Assembly (NCBI RefSeq): GCF_023016285.1
Contig: NZ_CP095413.1
Coordinates: forward strand, 2,170,001-2,234,000
Reading direction: 5' to 3'
DNA: 64,000 nucleotides
DNA from: Muricauda sp. SCSIO 64092
GTDB taxonomy: Bacteria; Bacteroidota; Bacteroidia; Flavobacteriales; Flavobacteriaceae
In this document: positions 41,904 through 51,131 of the stretch, piece by piece
How the letters are laid out: the number at the start of each line of letters is the position of its first letter
Position numbering within the stretch: the stretch's first letter is position 1
Position numbers and translations under genes: made by a program
Notes under the pieces: model-generated
The model's input: the letters and a program-made list of their open reading frames with translations, nothing else
Databases searched by the model: none
Told to the model about the DNA's origin: nothing

Positions 41904-43015
41904 TTTCTCACAAAGTAGGTCGGGACAAAATCCGTCAAAATATTGGCCACTAATTCCCCTTCTTTGGAAATCTGAAGAACGCCTCCCGCCGTACTGCCAT
42001 CCAACATGCCATAACCCAACAAAAAAATGTCCTGGGTGGTATCATAGTGTTGGGTGGTAACCCTAATACCTTCCCCTAATTCCCGCTCCACATTGTTCAC
42101 GATTCCAAATAGATCGACGAGTTCATTTTCTTGTGTGGTCGTATCAAACAAAGCGGGCCCAGAAGAAAACTTAGCGGGTTGCGTATAGGGAAAATCATAA
42201 TAAAGGACGCCTCCATCAAATACGGCATCCTCAACCGGACCTGCTGCAAAAGCGGTGTTGACCATCAGTGGAACCGCATCCACAAGGCCAAGGCTATTAG
42301 GGTCATACAATTCCAAAGTAGCTTCAACACCGTTCTTTATGATGGCAATGTTCCCGGATTCCGATATCAAAAAACTAATGGGAACCGTATTGAAATTCAA
42401 TATGGGTCCCCTTACCTTAAAATCGGTGTCGTAAAATGTGAACTTGTAATCCCCCCGGTTGTCCTGATAGGCAAAATAGACTTTGTCATTGAACAGTACC
42501 GGTTGATAAACGAAGTCTATATCCGCATCTATGGTAATATCCTGTCCCATGGAATTTTGCAAATCCACATCCTGTATTCCCAGATTGCGTGTTTCAAAAG
42601 GTCCAAAAAAGCCCAGGAACACATTGGATGCATTGTTGGTTCCCCAAGCCACGGAACGTTCCGGGCTGTTGGCAAAAAAATCGGAATAGGTAACGAAATC
42701 CCCCGTTCGTACATCTTTGATGATCAGAGAAAAGGAACCGCCCCTAAAAAAATAAAACGATAACAGATCGTCCACCTCCCGAAGTGTAATATAGTTTCGG
42801 GCGATACTTGATTCTTGGGTAAGGTTCACCTGCTCACCAACTTTTGTCGCTCCATCAAAGGTATATTGATAGACATTTTCCAAATCCTGTCCAATGGCAA
42901 TAAAATTGGCGGTCGATACGGTTGTCTCAGCTAGTATTGGTGCATTACCATCATCGGAATTGCATCCAACAACAAGGAGCACCAAAAAGGGCGGGATTAT
43001 TTTTTTTAATTTCAT
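41900..43015 (-). CDS. Hypothetical lipoprotein, propeller-like
   Basis: From ATG 43013-43015 the product has 371 residues and a lipoprotein signal (IIPPFLVLLVVGC, then NSDDGNAP, the usual acidic linker). The rest is rich in beta strands and turns with recurrent aromatic and Asp positions (SFSLIIKDVRTGDF, YKFTFYDTDFKV) and looks like a propeller. I do not recognise a family. An in-frame ATG eight codons upstream is less likely because the signal would be displaced. Confidence 0.75.
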   Translation of the reverse strand: MKLKKIIPPFLVLLVVGCNSDDGNAPILAETTVSTANFIAIGQDLENVYQYTFDGATKVGEQVNLTQESSIARNYITLREVDDLLSFYFFRGGSFSLIIKDVRTGDFVTYSDFFANSPERSVAWGTNNASNVFLGFFGPFETRNLGIQDVDLQNSMGQDITIDADIDFVYQPVLFNDKVYFAYQDNRGDYKFTFYDTDFKVRGPILNFNTVPISFLISESGNIAIIKNGVEATLELYDPNSLGLVDAVPLMVNTAFAAGPVEDAVFDGGVLYYDFPYTQPAKFSSGPALFDTTTQENELVDLFGIVNNVERELGEGIRVTTQHYDTTQDIFLLGYGMLDGSTAGGVLQISKEGELVANILTDFVPTYFVRN

Positions 43016-43089
43016 AGCGTTTGAAGGAAAAGATACCATTAAATTGGGAAAGTTGTGGTATACTATTCCAAATTAGTACATTACCCCCT

Positions 43090-43803
43090 ATGCTAAAGCG
43101 TTTGAATTTGGACAATTTATTGTTTCTGGACATCGAAACCGTTCCGGAACGTCCTTCTTTTACTGCACTTCCAGAGGAAAAACAACTGCTCTGGGAACAA
43201 AAATCAAAATACCAAAGAAAAGACGAATTCTCCCCCGAAGAATTCTATGACCGTGCCGGAATTTGGGCAGAGTTTGGTAAAATCATCTGTATTTCAGTGG
43301 GCTACTTTGCCTTTAAAGGCGATATAAGGACATTTAGGGTAACCACCTTTCACGGAGAGGAGGCCCAATTGCTCCAAGACTTCAAACAACTGTTGAACTC
43401 CCATTTTAATCAGGCGAAGCACTTGCTCTGTGCCCATAATGGCAAGGAGTTTGACTTTCCTTACATTGCCCGAAGGATGCTGATCCACGGCATAGGACTG
43501 CCCTATAAATTGGACTTATTTGGCAAAAAACCCTGGGAAGTACCGCATTTGGATACCATGGAGCTCTGGAAATTTGGCGATTACAAACATTTTACCTCCT
43601 TAAGGCTTATGGCCCATGTTCTTGGTATTCCCTCCCCAAAAGAAGATATGGAGGGCAGTATGGTACGTGATGTGTACTATGAAGAAAATGATTTGGACCG
43701 AATCATTACCTACTGCGAATTGGATGTAGTTACCACGGCGCAGGTTTTTCTAAGACTACGAGGGGATGATCTGTTGACTGAAGACGAAATCAAAAAAGTG
43801 TAA
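43090..43803 (+). CDS. 3'-5' exonuclease, PolB-like RNase H fold
   Basis: From ATG 43090 the product has 237 residues. DEDD-type exonuclease motifs are present: LFLDIETVPE (Exo I, Asp14 and Glu16), LLCAHNGKEFDFPYIARRM (Exo II) and IITYCELDVVTTAQVFL (Exo III). This is the stand-alone predicted PolB-like 3'-5' exonuclease family, probably acting in DNA or RNA maintenance in the cytoplasm. An earlier in-frame ATG would overlap the divergent lipoprotein gene. The length is standard. Confidence 0.87.
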   Translation: MLKRLNLDNLLFLDIETVPERPSFTALPEEKQLLWEQKSKYQRKDEFSPEEFYDRAGIWAEFGKIICISVGYFAFKGDIRTFRVTTFHGEEAQLLQDFKQLLNSHFNQAKHLLCAHNGKEFDFPYIARRMLIHGIGLPYKLDLFGKKPWEVPHLDTMELWKFGDYKHFTSLRLMAHVLGIPSPKEDMEGSMVRDVYYEENDLDRIITYCELDVVTTAQVFLRLRGDDLLTEDEIKKV

Positions 43804-43821
43804 GGGCCTGTTTGGGAATCC

Positions 43822-46014
43822 CTATTTTTTAAAAAATTTGGTGCTTTTTAGACCGTTATAATCCTGCACTGTGACGATGTAAAGGCCGCTGGCCAAGTCG
43901 GCCACATTTATGGCTCCCTGGACCTTACCCGTTTTTAGTGTTATGCCCGCAGTTGAAACCACTGAAAAAAAGGCATCCCCGGAAAGTGTTGTACGAATTT
44001 GCAATTCATTGTCCGCAGGGTTTGGATAGACCTGGATCGATAGGTCCCCAGTTACCGATAGGGGGGTATTTTCCTCAATAACCGTGGCATCACCTTCATA
44101 GGTAAATTCGATTTCCCGCGAAAATTCCGAAACCAAATTCTGTGAGCAAACGGAACGTACCTTGGCCACATAGCTTTCTCCGTATTCGAGTCCATGCAAT
44201 GGAAAGCTATTTTCCCAACTGGTGCTGGTTTCCCAATCCGTTTCCGTTTCTTTTCTATAGTGCAATTCATAGAGGGTTTCAGCGGAGGGAGCCCATTGTA
44301 ACAATGGTCCGTCCTCTTCATTGACCGCTATAACAAATTCTTCGGGAGCTTCCAATGTACAGGAGGTCAATTCCGCCCCGGTAACCACTAAGGAAAAGTC
44401 CTGTTCTCCCATTTTAAGGTTTCCTTTATGGGTAATGGTTATGGTATATTCTCCATTTGGGTTGGTAATATCTATCCTTTCAAAAGGATCCACCGTATTA
44501 TCCCCTTTTGCCGCTTGGCTTGCTGCTTTGGCAGGGTCCAATTTCCATGGCCAGTAAGTGCGTCCCTCTTGGGTAATCCTAATATCCAGATCATGGGTTA
44601 AGGCCGCTATCCGCGAATTTAAATCGCCCCGGTTCACTGTGTCACTTGCCGGATCGGTCCATGAAATGGAAGCGGACAGTGTTTGGGTGCCATTGGCTTT
44701 TATGGTAATTGAATATGTTTTATCCTGGACCAATGTTTCTTCTGAGATCAAACTGCTAAAGTCCTTATTCCTTAATGCTTCCGCTGCTTTTTTTGTGTTG
44801 ATGACACCCCAGCCCATTTTGTAATCCGGACCAGGCTCCTGTACATCATCGGCAGTGTGGAGGGCAAGCCCTTTTAAGGTAGCGGCCCGCATATAGCTTC
44901 CATAAAGCTCTTTGTGATACTCCTGAAGAAGCAAAAGAGATCCCGTGACCCCTGGGGCTGCCATGGACGTTCCCATGAACGAACTATAGCTGGTATTGCT
45001 ATCGGCAGTAGTGGAATGGACCAGGGTTCCGTCCCCTGCCAAATCCGGTTTAATCCGTCCATCGTCCGTAGGGCCAAAACTACTATAGCTGGAAACATTG
45101 GCTTTTTTCAGTTGCCCTTTACCGTCGATATGGGCATCTGCCCCCGCAATGACCAAACCATTTTTTGATGTGGTAAAACCAAGTAACAGGTCGAAACCAT
45201 CCTGGGTCCTTCCAAAATTTGGGGATTCATTATCAAAGGAATTCCGGGCATTGCCGGCAGCAGCGACCATGAGATAGTACGGTGCATTGTACATGATGTT
45301 GTCCCAATCCTGGGAAACCTTGATGTAAGCCCCAAAATACCAATCCGGTACCCTATCCGTTTTTATGCCGTAGGAATGATTGGAAAGTAAGAGGCCGTTG
45401 GCGGCCGCCTCAGTAACTTCAATCCTATCCCTGGACCAATCATGACCTAAAGCTTCGGCCTCATAAGCCACTCCCCTCGCATTTTTTTTGATTCCGGCCG
45501 ATACCACCGTTCCCGTAACCAAAGTACCATGGTCATCTACATCCCCTCCATCCCTATTCGTAACCCTTGTACCAAATTCCTGGTGTGTCAATCGCGCCGT
45601 TCCAGAATCCCAAACCCCCACCTTCATTCCATTACCGGAAAGATCCAAATCCAAAATACCTTCGGAGTACAACGCCTCCGCCCTGGACACCTTGCTTGTA
45701 GGTTCCATGTGCGTGGTATAGTACAATGGCGTTCCATCATCACCAATATCGTTTAAGGCAACCGTAGTACCATCCTGTTGTTTGGAGTTCACCGCCCATT
45801 GTCCTTGGATGGCCTTGTTAGTAAGGTTTTTACTTTTACGTTGCCATTCGTTTTTAAAATGGTCAATAAGTGTCTCCAGTTCAATCTGGTCATACTTCGC
45901 AGAAATATCGGCCGTCTCTTGTATGGTTTGTGCAATGGCAAACTGAAGAAAAAAGAACAGTACTAAAAAAAACGGATATTGACCGCTGTACCAGGAAGGT
46001 CTGCCATTATTCAT
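43822..46014 (-). CDS. S8 family subtilisin-like serine protease with T9SS sorting domain
   Basis: The 730-residue protein has a signal peptide (FFLVLFFFLQFAIAQ) and a subtilase domain with Asp136 (KVGVWDSGTARLTHQEF), His162 (DDHGTLVTGTV), oxyanion Asn255 (AAAGN) and Ser350 (GTSMAAPGVTG). A proprotein-convertase-like beta domain and a fibronectin-type segment (about 560-640) follow. The C-terminal 75 residues form a type A T9SS signal (LSIQVYPNPADNELQIRT to LKSTKFFKK). It is therefore predicted to be secreted or displayed at the surface by T9SS. A TAGATTTG promoter box lies at 46041-46048 (minus strand). Confidence 0.92.
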   Translation of the reverse strand: MNNGRPSWYSGQYPFFLVLFFFLQFAIAQTIQETADISAKYDQIELETLIDHFKNEWQRKSKNLTNKAIQGQWAVNSKQQDGTTVALNDIGDDGTPLYYTTHMEPTSKVSRAEALYSEGILDLDLSGNGMKVGVWDSGTARLTHQEFGTRVTNRDGGDVDDHGTLVTGTVVSAGIKKNARGVAYEAEALGHDWSRDRIEVTEAAANGLLLSNHSYGIKTDRVPDWYFGAYIKVSQDWDNIMYNAPYYLMVAAAGNARNSFDNESPNFGRTQDGFDLLLGFTTSKNGLVIAGADAHIDGKGQLKKANVSSYSSFGPTDDGRIKPDLAGDGTLVHSTTADSNTSYSSFMGTSMAAPGVTGSLLLLQEYHKELYGSYMRAATLKGLALHTADDVQEPGPDYKMGWGVINTKKAAEALRNKDFSSLISEETLVQDKTYSITIKANGTQTLSASISWTDPASDTVNRGDLNSRIAALTHDLDIRITQEGRTYWPWKLDPAKAASQAAKGDNTVDPFERIDITNPNGEYTITITHKGNLKMGEQDFSLVVTGAELTSCTLEAPEEFVIAVNEEDGPLLQWAPSAETLYELHYRKETETDWETSTSWENSFPLHGLEYGESYVAKVRSVCSQNLVSEFSREIEFTYEGDATVIEENTPLSVTGDLSIQVYPNPADNELQIRTTLSGDAFFSVVSTAGITLKTGKVQGAINVADLASGLYIVTVQDYNGLKSTKFFKK

Positions 46015-46166
46015 AATTTGATTGAGTAAGATTTAGACTACAAATCTATTTAAAAACCAAAACCTTCCGATAAAATGCGCATTTATTTCGGTGATTGGTA
46101 TAGTGTGGCCCCACCAGTTGTGGTGAAAAGCCGTTTTCCTGTGGTGAGTAAGAATTTTCTTATTTA

Positions 46167-47135
46167 CTAGTCGTTGAAACGCATCACGACATAGACCGGG
46201 AAATGATCGCTATAGCCCCCGATATATTTTTTGCCCACAAAAGTTCGGAATGGGTTTCCTTTATACTTTCCCTTCCACTCTTTCAGAAAACGGGGTGCAA
46301 AGATGGCCGCCTGTTGAAAAATATGTGTTCCTGGCTCATGGTTTAGAAAACTATGTGAAAGGATAATTTGATCGAACAAACTCCATTTTCCCTTATAATT
46401 GGCACTCCCGGTCTGCGGGGACAGGAGTTTTTGCATGGGATTGATGAAATATCCTGAGGTCAGCAGCGTCTCGATACTCTCGGAATTTGGGTCATCATTA
46501 AAATCCCCCATGATCATAACATTCAGATTTTCTGCCCTATCATTTATCGATGTTAGCTTCCTTAGAATGGTATTTGCAGCCTCAATACGTTTGTATTTGG
46601 TCTCGTCCGCGCCATCTCTTCTTGAGGGCCAGTGATTTACAAAAACATGGATTCCCTCTCCGTTCAATAGCCCTCTAACATAAAGGATGTCCCTGGTGTA
46701 ATCCCTATCACCCTCGTCATCTTCAATAAGTAAGGGCAAGGTCTCTGCCTGCTCTACCGTAAAATGGTCCTTGTTAAAAACGAGCCCGGTATCGATGCCC
46801 CGCTCATCCGGGGAGTCAAAATGTACATAATCGTAAGGGATGTCCCTAAGGTATTTGGTCCCCAATAGTTTTTCGACCACTTTGTCATTCTCCACTTCCG
46901 CAATACCGACCAATACAGGCGGGTGCAACCCTTCTTCCTCCCCAATTTTCGATATGGCCCTTCCCAATTTTTTGATTTTGGAACGATACCGTCCATCCCG
47001 CCATTTCTTGAATCCCTTTGGTGTAAAATCGTCGTCCAAAGTATAGGGGTCGTCATGGGTATCAAAAAGGTTTTCCAAATTGTAGAATGCAATGATACAT
47101 TCCTTGTTTTTGCCATTATACCTGTTTTGGGACAT
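46167..47135 (-). CDS. Endonuclease/exonuclease/phosphatase family protein
   Basis: From ATG 47133-47135 the product has 322 residues, with the EEP fold: IIAFYNLENLFDTHDD, VLVGIAEVENDKVVEKLL, INVFVNHWPSRR-type strand (read HVFVNHWPSRRDG), VMIMGDFNDDPNSESIE and the final GGYSDHFPVYVVM. Catalytic Glu, His and Asp residues are present. In frame upstream, from a TTG at 47178-47180, is a signal-peptide-like stretch (AFIFVFWSFQYVHG), so the true start may be TTG and the protein exported. The gene diverges from hflX, and its upstream frame overlaps the hflX promoter. Confidence 0.86.
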   Translation of the reverse strand: MSQNRYNGKNKECIIAFYNLENLFDTHDDPYTLDDDFTPKGFKKWRDGRYRSKIKKLGRAISKIGEEEGLHPPVLVGIAEVENDKVVEKLLGTKYLRDIPYDYVHFDSPDERGIDTGLVFNKDHFTVEQAETLPLLIEDDEGDRDYTRDILYVRGLLNGEGIHVFVNHWPSRRDGADETKYKRIEAANTILRKLTSINDRAENLNVMIMGDFNDDPNSESIETLLTSGYFINPMQKLLSPQTGSANYKGKWSLFDQIILSHSFLNHEPGTHIFQQAAIFAPRFLKEWKGKYKGNPFRTFVGKKYIGGYSDHFPVYVVMRFND

Positions 47136-47188
47136 GCCATGTACGTATTGGAATGACCAAAATACAAAAATGAAAGCCAAACAATATG

Positions 47189-47196
47189 TAGCTTTG
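47189..47196 (+). promoter_or_regulatory. -7 box TAGCTTTG, 5 nt before the hflX start
   Basis: This full TAnnTTTG match ends 5 nt before ATG 47202. It predicts a leaderless or near-leaderless hflX transcript. No TTTG is found at -33. Confidence 0.5.
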
Positions 47197-47201
47197 TACC
47201 T

Positions 47202-48416
47202 ATGCTCGAAAAGAAAGCCATTACACTGGAAAAAGGGATACTTATTGGGGTAATCAATAAGAATCAAAGTTTGGAAAAGGTTACCGAATATTTGGACGAA
47301 CTGGAATTCCTTACCTACACTGCTGGAGGGGAAGTAAGCAAAAGGTTTGTGCAACGTATGGAAGTGCCCAACCCAAAAACGTATATCGGGACCGGAAAAA
47401 TGGAGGAAGTACAGACCTATGTAAAGGAAAATGATATAGGTTCCGTCATTTTTGATGATGAACTCACCCCCGCCCAACAGAATAATATTGAAAAACTGCT
47501 TCGGTGCAAAATCCTGGATCGAACCAGTCTAATTCTGGATATTTTCGCGCAGCGCGCCCAGACCAGTTATGCAAGGACCCAGGTGGAATTGGCGCAATAT
47601 GAGTATCTCCTCCCCAGGCTTACCGGGCTTTGGACACACTTGGAAAGGCAACGGGGGGGAATTGGAATGCGGGGTCCCGGGGAAACCGAAATTGAAACGG
47701 ATAGACGTATTGTGCGGGATAGGATCGCTTTGCTCAAAAAAAAGTTGACCAAGATCGATCGTCAGATGGAGACCCAGCGCGGCAATCGTGGTGCCCTTGT
47801 CCGTGTGGCCCTGGTGGGGTATACCAACGTAGGAAAGTCCACTTTGATGAACGTGATAAGCAAAAGCGATGTTTTTGCGGAAAACAAGCTCTTTGCCACC
47901 CTGGATACCACGGTACGAAAAGTGGTTATCGGAAATCTTCCCTTTCTATTGAGTGATACCGTAGGTTTTATACGAAAGCTCCCTACACAATTGGTAGAAA
48001 GCTTTAAAAGTACTTTGGATGAGGTACGCGAAGCCGATTTACTGTTGCATGTAGTGGATATTTCCCACCCTAATTTTGAAGCGCATATTGCATCGGTTCA
48101 CAAGATTTTGGATGAAATTGAAAGTTCGGATAAAAAGACCATAATGGTCTTTAACAAAATCGATCAGTATGAACCGGAGGTTATTGAAGAGGGCGATCTG
48201 GAAACAGAACGAACCAAATCCCATTTTACTTTGGAGGAATGGCAAAAGACATGGTTCAATAAAATTGGCGACAGGGCCCTGTTCATTTCGGCATTGAACA
48301 AGGAGAATCTGGACGATTTTAGAAAGCGGGTTTACCAGGAAGTGCGCCGTATTCACGTTACCCGATTTCCCTACAACAACTTTTTGTATCCGGAAAATCT
48401 GGACGAATACGCTTAA
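47202..48416 (+). CDS. hflX: Ribosome-associated GTPase HflX
   Basis: The 404-residue GTPase splits or rescues stalled ribosomes. The N-terminal HflX domain has FDDELTPAQQNNIEKLL and RAQTSYARTQVELAQYEYLLPRLTGLW. The GTPase motifs are G1 GYTNVGKST, G3 DTVGFIRKLP and G4 NKID. The segment RGPGETEIETDRR is the family hallmark. Length is standard. The 3' end is followed by a strong terminator at 48601-48620. Confidence 0.95.
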   Translation: MLEKKAITLEKGILIGVINKNQSLEKVTEYLDELEFLTYTAGGEVSKRFVQRMEVPNPKTYIGTGKMEEVQTYVKENDIGSVIFDDELTPAQQNNIEKLLRCKILDRTSLILDIFAQRAQTSYARTQVELAQYEYLLPRLTGLWTHLERQRGGIGMRGPGETEIETDRRIVRDRIALLKKKLTKIDRQMETQRGNRGALVRVALVGYTNVGKSTLMNVISKSDVFAENKLFATLDTTVRKVVIGNLPFLLSDTVGFIRKLPTQLVESFKSTLDEVREADLLLHVVDISHPNFEAHIASVHKILDEIESSDKKTIMVFNKIDQYEPEVIEEGDLETERTKSHFTLEEWQKTWFNKIGDRALFISALNKENLDDFRKRVYQEVRRIHVTRFPYNNFLYPENLDEYA

Positions 48417-48595
48417 ACCTTAATTTTTCTGTCAGAAAATCCAATTTTTTGCAAACAACAACATTCCGCTGTTTTACATCAAAAAAATTCAACTTAAAAA
48501 TGTACACCTTACATTGCACGTGATTTTAGGGTTACCCCCAAAAACCGCTAAAAACAACTATAATAATCAACCAAACGAACTGAGCTTACCTCACG

Positions 48596-48626
48596 AAAAA
48601 GCCCTTGGAATTCCAAGGGCTTTTTT
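48596..48626. terminator. Bidirectional rho-independent terminator
   Basis: The perfect 20-bp palindrome GCCCTTGGAATTCCAAGGGC (48601-48620) has A5 before it and T6 after it. It lies between the convergent hflX and DUF3078 genes and can serve both. Confidence 0.85.
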
Positions 48627-48650
48627 ATCTGTGCTTCAAAGGGTGCTCTT

Positions 48651-49577
48651 TTAAAAAGCGTAACTGAGTCCCAAGGTCCAAAATGTTTGGAGTTCGTTAT
48701 CAATGGTATCAAAAGTGGCGGTGGTATTGCCAAGGGTATTTACTTCGTAGTTCAAGGCTTCCTGTTTATTGCTGCGCAATCCAAAGTCGAAACCAACCCC
48801 AATGGCTTTCCATAACGTATAGGCAAATCCATTTGTCCAGGTCCAATTGCTAAGGTCACTGTCTTCATAACTTGCAAATATGGATACATTACTTTTAAAG
48901 CTGATTGCTCCTATTTGCCTTGTGTAATCCGCTAGGATTTTTGCCCCTGCCGATGAATTGAAAATGGTATCGTCCTCGGCAAAGACAAAGTTGTAGTTCA
49001 ATGGGTGGATCACCACAACCAGATTCGTAATGGGCGTCCAGGTGACCCCTACACCCAAATCCAGATAGCCGGGGTCATTAAAGTTGTTCAACAATGTAGT
49101 GCGATATTCCATCAATCCCGAAACGGCCCATTTTTCGCTCAATTTTCTACCATAAAGGGAGGAAAGGTTGAAAACGTCCGTAGTGGGTTGAAAACTATCA
49201 TCGTCATTGGGGTCATCTTTATCGTCAATCTTTACCCATGTCAAATTTGTGGTCAGGGCATTTCTCCAAAAGAACTTCTCCTGCTGTAGGTTGGCAAAAG
49301 CATTGCCCGTAATGCCAATGTTTCCGGCATTGTTGTTTGGCGTGCCCTGTGCAAACCAATTGTTGAATTGGGAAATGGTTCCACCAATGGTACCAAATGC
49401 CCCAATTTTCCAGCCTGGTAGAGCATCAATTTGAGCTTGAATGGCATCTACCCTCCCCTGGATAGCAGCAATGGAATCCTTTTTTTCAGCCAATTGTGTT
49501 TTTAGCTCATCCTCGGTCTGGGCATGGGCACATAGCATTCCCCCCAAAGCAAGTAATGCTAAGACTGCTTTTTTCAT
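48651..49577 (-). CDS. DUF3078 outer-membrane-type protein
   Basis: The 308-residue protein has a signal peptide (VLALLALGGMLCAHA). A short coiled coil follows (residues 22-52: EDELKTQLAEKKDSIAAIQGRV). The rest is a beta-barrel-like DUF3078 domain (GAFGTIGGTISQFNNWFAQG, WRNALTTNLTWVKIDDKDD, and a C-terminal aromatic LGLSYAF). The terminal Phe and alternating strands suggest the outer membrane. The family is a frequent neighbour of SUF genes in Bacteroidota, but its function is unknown. Confidence 0.87.
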   Translation of the reverse strand: MKKAVLALLALGGMLCAHAQTEDELKTQLAEKKDSIAAIQGRVDAIQAQIDALPGWKIGAFGTIGGTISQFNNWFAQGTPNNNAGNIGITGNAFANLQQEKFFWRNALTTNLTWVKIDDKDDPNDDDSFQPTTDVFNLSSLYGRKLSEKWAVSGLMEYRTTLLNNFNDPGYLDLGVGVTWTPITNLVVVIHPLNYNFVFAEDDTIFNSSAGAKILADYTRQIGAISFKSNVSIFASYEDSDLSNWTWTNGFAYTLWKAIGVGFDFGLRSNKQEALNYEVNTLGNTTATFDTIDNELQTFWTLGLSYAF

Positions 49578-49606
49578 AGTGTTTAGTGTTTATGGAATTA
49601 GAAACG

Positions 49607-49635
49607 CAAATGTAAGAATAGTCACATAGGGCAAA
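49607..49635 (-). promoter_or_regulatory. Complete Bacteroidota promoter of the DUF3078 gene
   Basis: On the minus strand TTTG (49632-49635) is followed after 17 nt by TACATTTG (49607-49614). This matches both the -33 TTTG and -7 TAnnTTTG consensus elements. The leader to ATG 49577 is about 25 nt. It is the best full promoter I found in the window. Confidence 0.7.
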
Positions 49636-49675
49636 AAATAATTTACCTTCTCTTAAAATTGACTTATTGGTCCAT

Positions 49676-50020
49676 TCATCGTATTTCCGTAATTTCAAAA
49701 AAGTCTGCGCAGATATCTTCTGTTTCGAACGACTCGTAAATAAAACCGCTGAACACGACGTTTATCCCCTCTTCTTGAAATTCTTCGGTAAGATTACAAG
49801 GGGCAAACAATCCAGTGGCACTGATTGATACCCCCATATTTGGGGCAATAGTGTAAGCCGAAATACAGCGTCCAATAGTTCCGCTACCATTATCGACGGT
49901 GCCCACTATTCTGCGACCTTCTTCTTGAAAACAGCCTAATTCAGGGTCATTATCATCTTCGGAGCATCCCATGACCAGCCCCAAAAGAAGCAAAAATCCA
50001 GTAACTATTTTTGTTTTCAA
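49676..50020 (-). CDS. Small hypothetical lipoprotein
   Basis: The 114-residue protein has a lipoprotein signal (GFLLLLGLVMGC, then SEDDND, the acidic linker of exported Bacteroidota lipoproteins). The mature part has four cysteines beyond the lipid-modified Cys (GCFQEEGR, IGRCISAY, FAPCNLTEE, EDICADFF), so two disulfides are possible. I recognise no family. It is on the same strand as, and downstream of, the SUF genes, but 140 bp from DUF2480. Confidence 0.75.
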   Translation of the reverse strand: MKTKIVTGFLLLLGLVMGCSEDDNDPELGCFQEEGRRIVGTVDNGSGTIGRCISAYTIAPNMGVSISATGLFAPCNLTEEFQEEGINVVFSGFIYESFETEDICADFFEITEIR

Positions 50021-50160
50021 TGTATTGAATTAAGGTGGATTGGTGTTCTGCTTTCTAGATGGGAATTCCCAAAAAAGTTGCGCGCTGTTTGGGATTCCCC
50101 TGGTAGTGTTAAAATTGAATCCTGTATTCCCCGTAATCCTGTATGGGTCAGGTCAAAAAT

Positions 50161-50664
50161 CTACCGCCGTTTAAAAATAGGCACCGAAGAACAGGCTTCC
50201 CCGTACATTACACTTTTGGCGACCTCCTGGATCTTTTCCACGGCAAAAATGTAGGCATTCTGGGGGACGGGCTTATGGGAACACCCTTTTATAATAACCG
50301 GTTTATCCTTAAAAGTGGACACATCCAAATCCCGCAGGACATCTTGATAAATCGCCGTTTCCAAGGTTTCCAAATCACCAACCACCACCTTTTTGGCAAA
50401 CGGTCCCAAGCGGGACGCCAGAAACATATAGGCCCAACCCGGAATTATGGCTTCCGATGAGCAGGTCAAAGCCACATAGTGATCTTGGTACTGCGTCCAA
50501 TCATGTTCCAACGCCTTGGTTCGGAACTCCTTTTCCCTTAAAATAAGCCCTTCAAAAAGCCAGTCCTTAATGTCCAGGACCAATCGCTGACCTGTTGGAT
50601 ACAATTCTTCCAAATCAAAGGTGATCAATTTGCTTTGGGCTACCCTATTTACTATTTCAGACAT
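50161..50664 (-). CDS. DUF2480 family protein
   Basis: The 167-residue protein has no signal peptide. Family stretches are SKLITFDLEELYPTGQRLVLDIKDWLFEGLILREKEFR, ALTCSSEAIIPGWAYMF and KPVIIKGCSHKPVPQNAYIFAVEKIQEVAKSVMYGEACS, read here in separate parts. It carries conserved cysteines in the C-terminal half. It is a regular companion of SufE and DUF59 genes in Bacteroidota, which suggests a role near iron-sulfur assembly (inference). A repeat element lies between it and the DUF59 gene. Confidence 0.85.
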   Translation of the reverse strand: MSEIVNRVAQSKLITFDLEELYPTGQRLVLDIKDWLFEGLILREKEFRTKALEHDWTQYQDHYVALTCSSEAIIPGWAYMFLASRLGPFAKKVVVGDLETLETAIYQDVLRDLDVSTFKDKPVIIKGCSHKPVPQNAYIFAVEKIQEVAKSVMYGEACSSVPIFKRR

Positions 50665-50797
50665 CAGAATTCAGTTTTTGTTGTTCACCGTTTGATTGGG
50701 CCAAATATCTTCTTTCGTTAATCCATCATTCCTGCGAAAGCAGAAATCTGCTTCAATCCTTAGACGGATTCCGTATCACGTGCGGAATGACAACATG
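50665..50797. repeat. Dispersed repeat between DUF2480 and DUF59 genes
   Basis: The gap holds ATTCCTGCGAAAGCAG, then AAATCTGCTT, and ends in TGCGGAATGAC. It is a mosaic inverted-repeat element of the type also seen at 10137-10170 (ATTCCGCATCAAGTGCGGAATGAC), 53535-53550 and 54896-54909. It interrupts an otherwise compact operon. Confidence 0.6.
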
Positions 50798-51127
50798 CTA
50801 TAACAACCCCAGTTCCAGTTTGGCCTCTTCACTCATCAAATCCTGGGTCCAGGGCGGGTCAAAGGTGATTTCTACCGCAACATCCTTTAAAATATCTATG
50901 GATTTTACCTTTTCCTCCACCTCTACCGGCAAGGTTTCCGCCACGGGACAGTTGGGTGAAGTCAAGGTCATTAGAATTTTCACTTCATACTCCTCATTGA
51001 CCAAAACGTCATATATGAGCCCCAATTCATAAATATCCACAGGGATTTCAGGATCATAAATGGTCTTTAAAACCTTAACGATTTTTTCACCCAGTTCCGT
51101 AGTATCTATCGTTACTTCTTCGCTCAT
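50798..51127 (-). CDS. SUF-associated DUF59 (MIP18-like) protein
   Basis: The 109-residue protein is a single DUF59 domain: LGEKIVKVLKTIYDPEIPVDIYELGLIYD, then ILMTLTSPNCPVAETLP with the conserved Cys60, and VEITFDPPWTQDLMSEEAKLELGL. DUF59 proteins of the SufT/PaaD/Cia2 group help hand iron-sulfur clusters to targets. It lies 4 bp downstream of sufE, within the SUF block. Confidence 0.9.
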   Translation of the reverse strand: MSEEVTIDTTELGEKIVKVLKTIYDPEIPVDIYELGLIYDVLVNEEYEVKILMTLTSPNCPVAETLPVEVEEKVKSIDILKDVAVEITFDPPWTQDLMSEEAKLELGLL

Positions 51128-51131
51128 TTCC

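Noticed and set aside
42131..42763. 210-codon plus-strand frame antisense to the 41.9-43.0 kb lipoprotein
   Set aside because: The opposite strand has a signal peptide, a lipobox and a continuous longer frame. The antisense product has no recognisable features.
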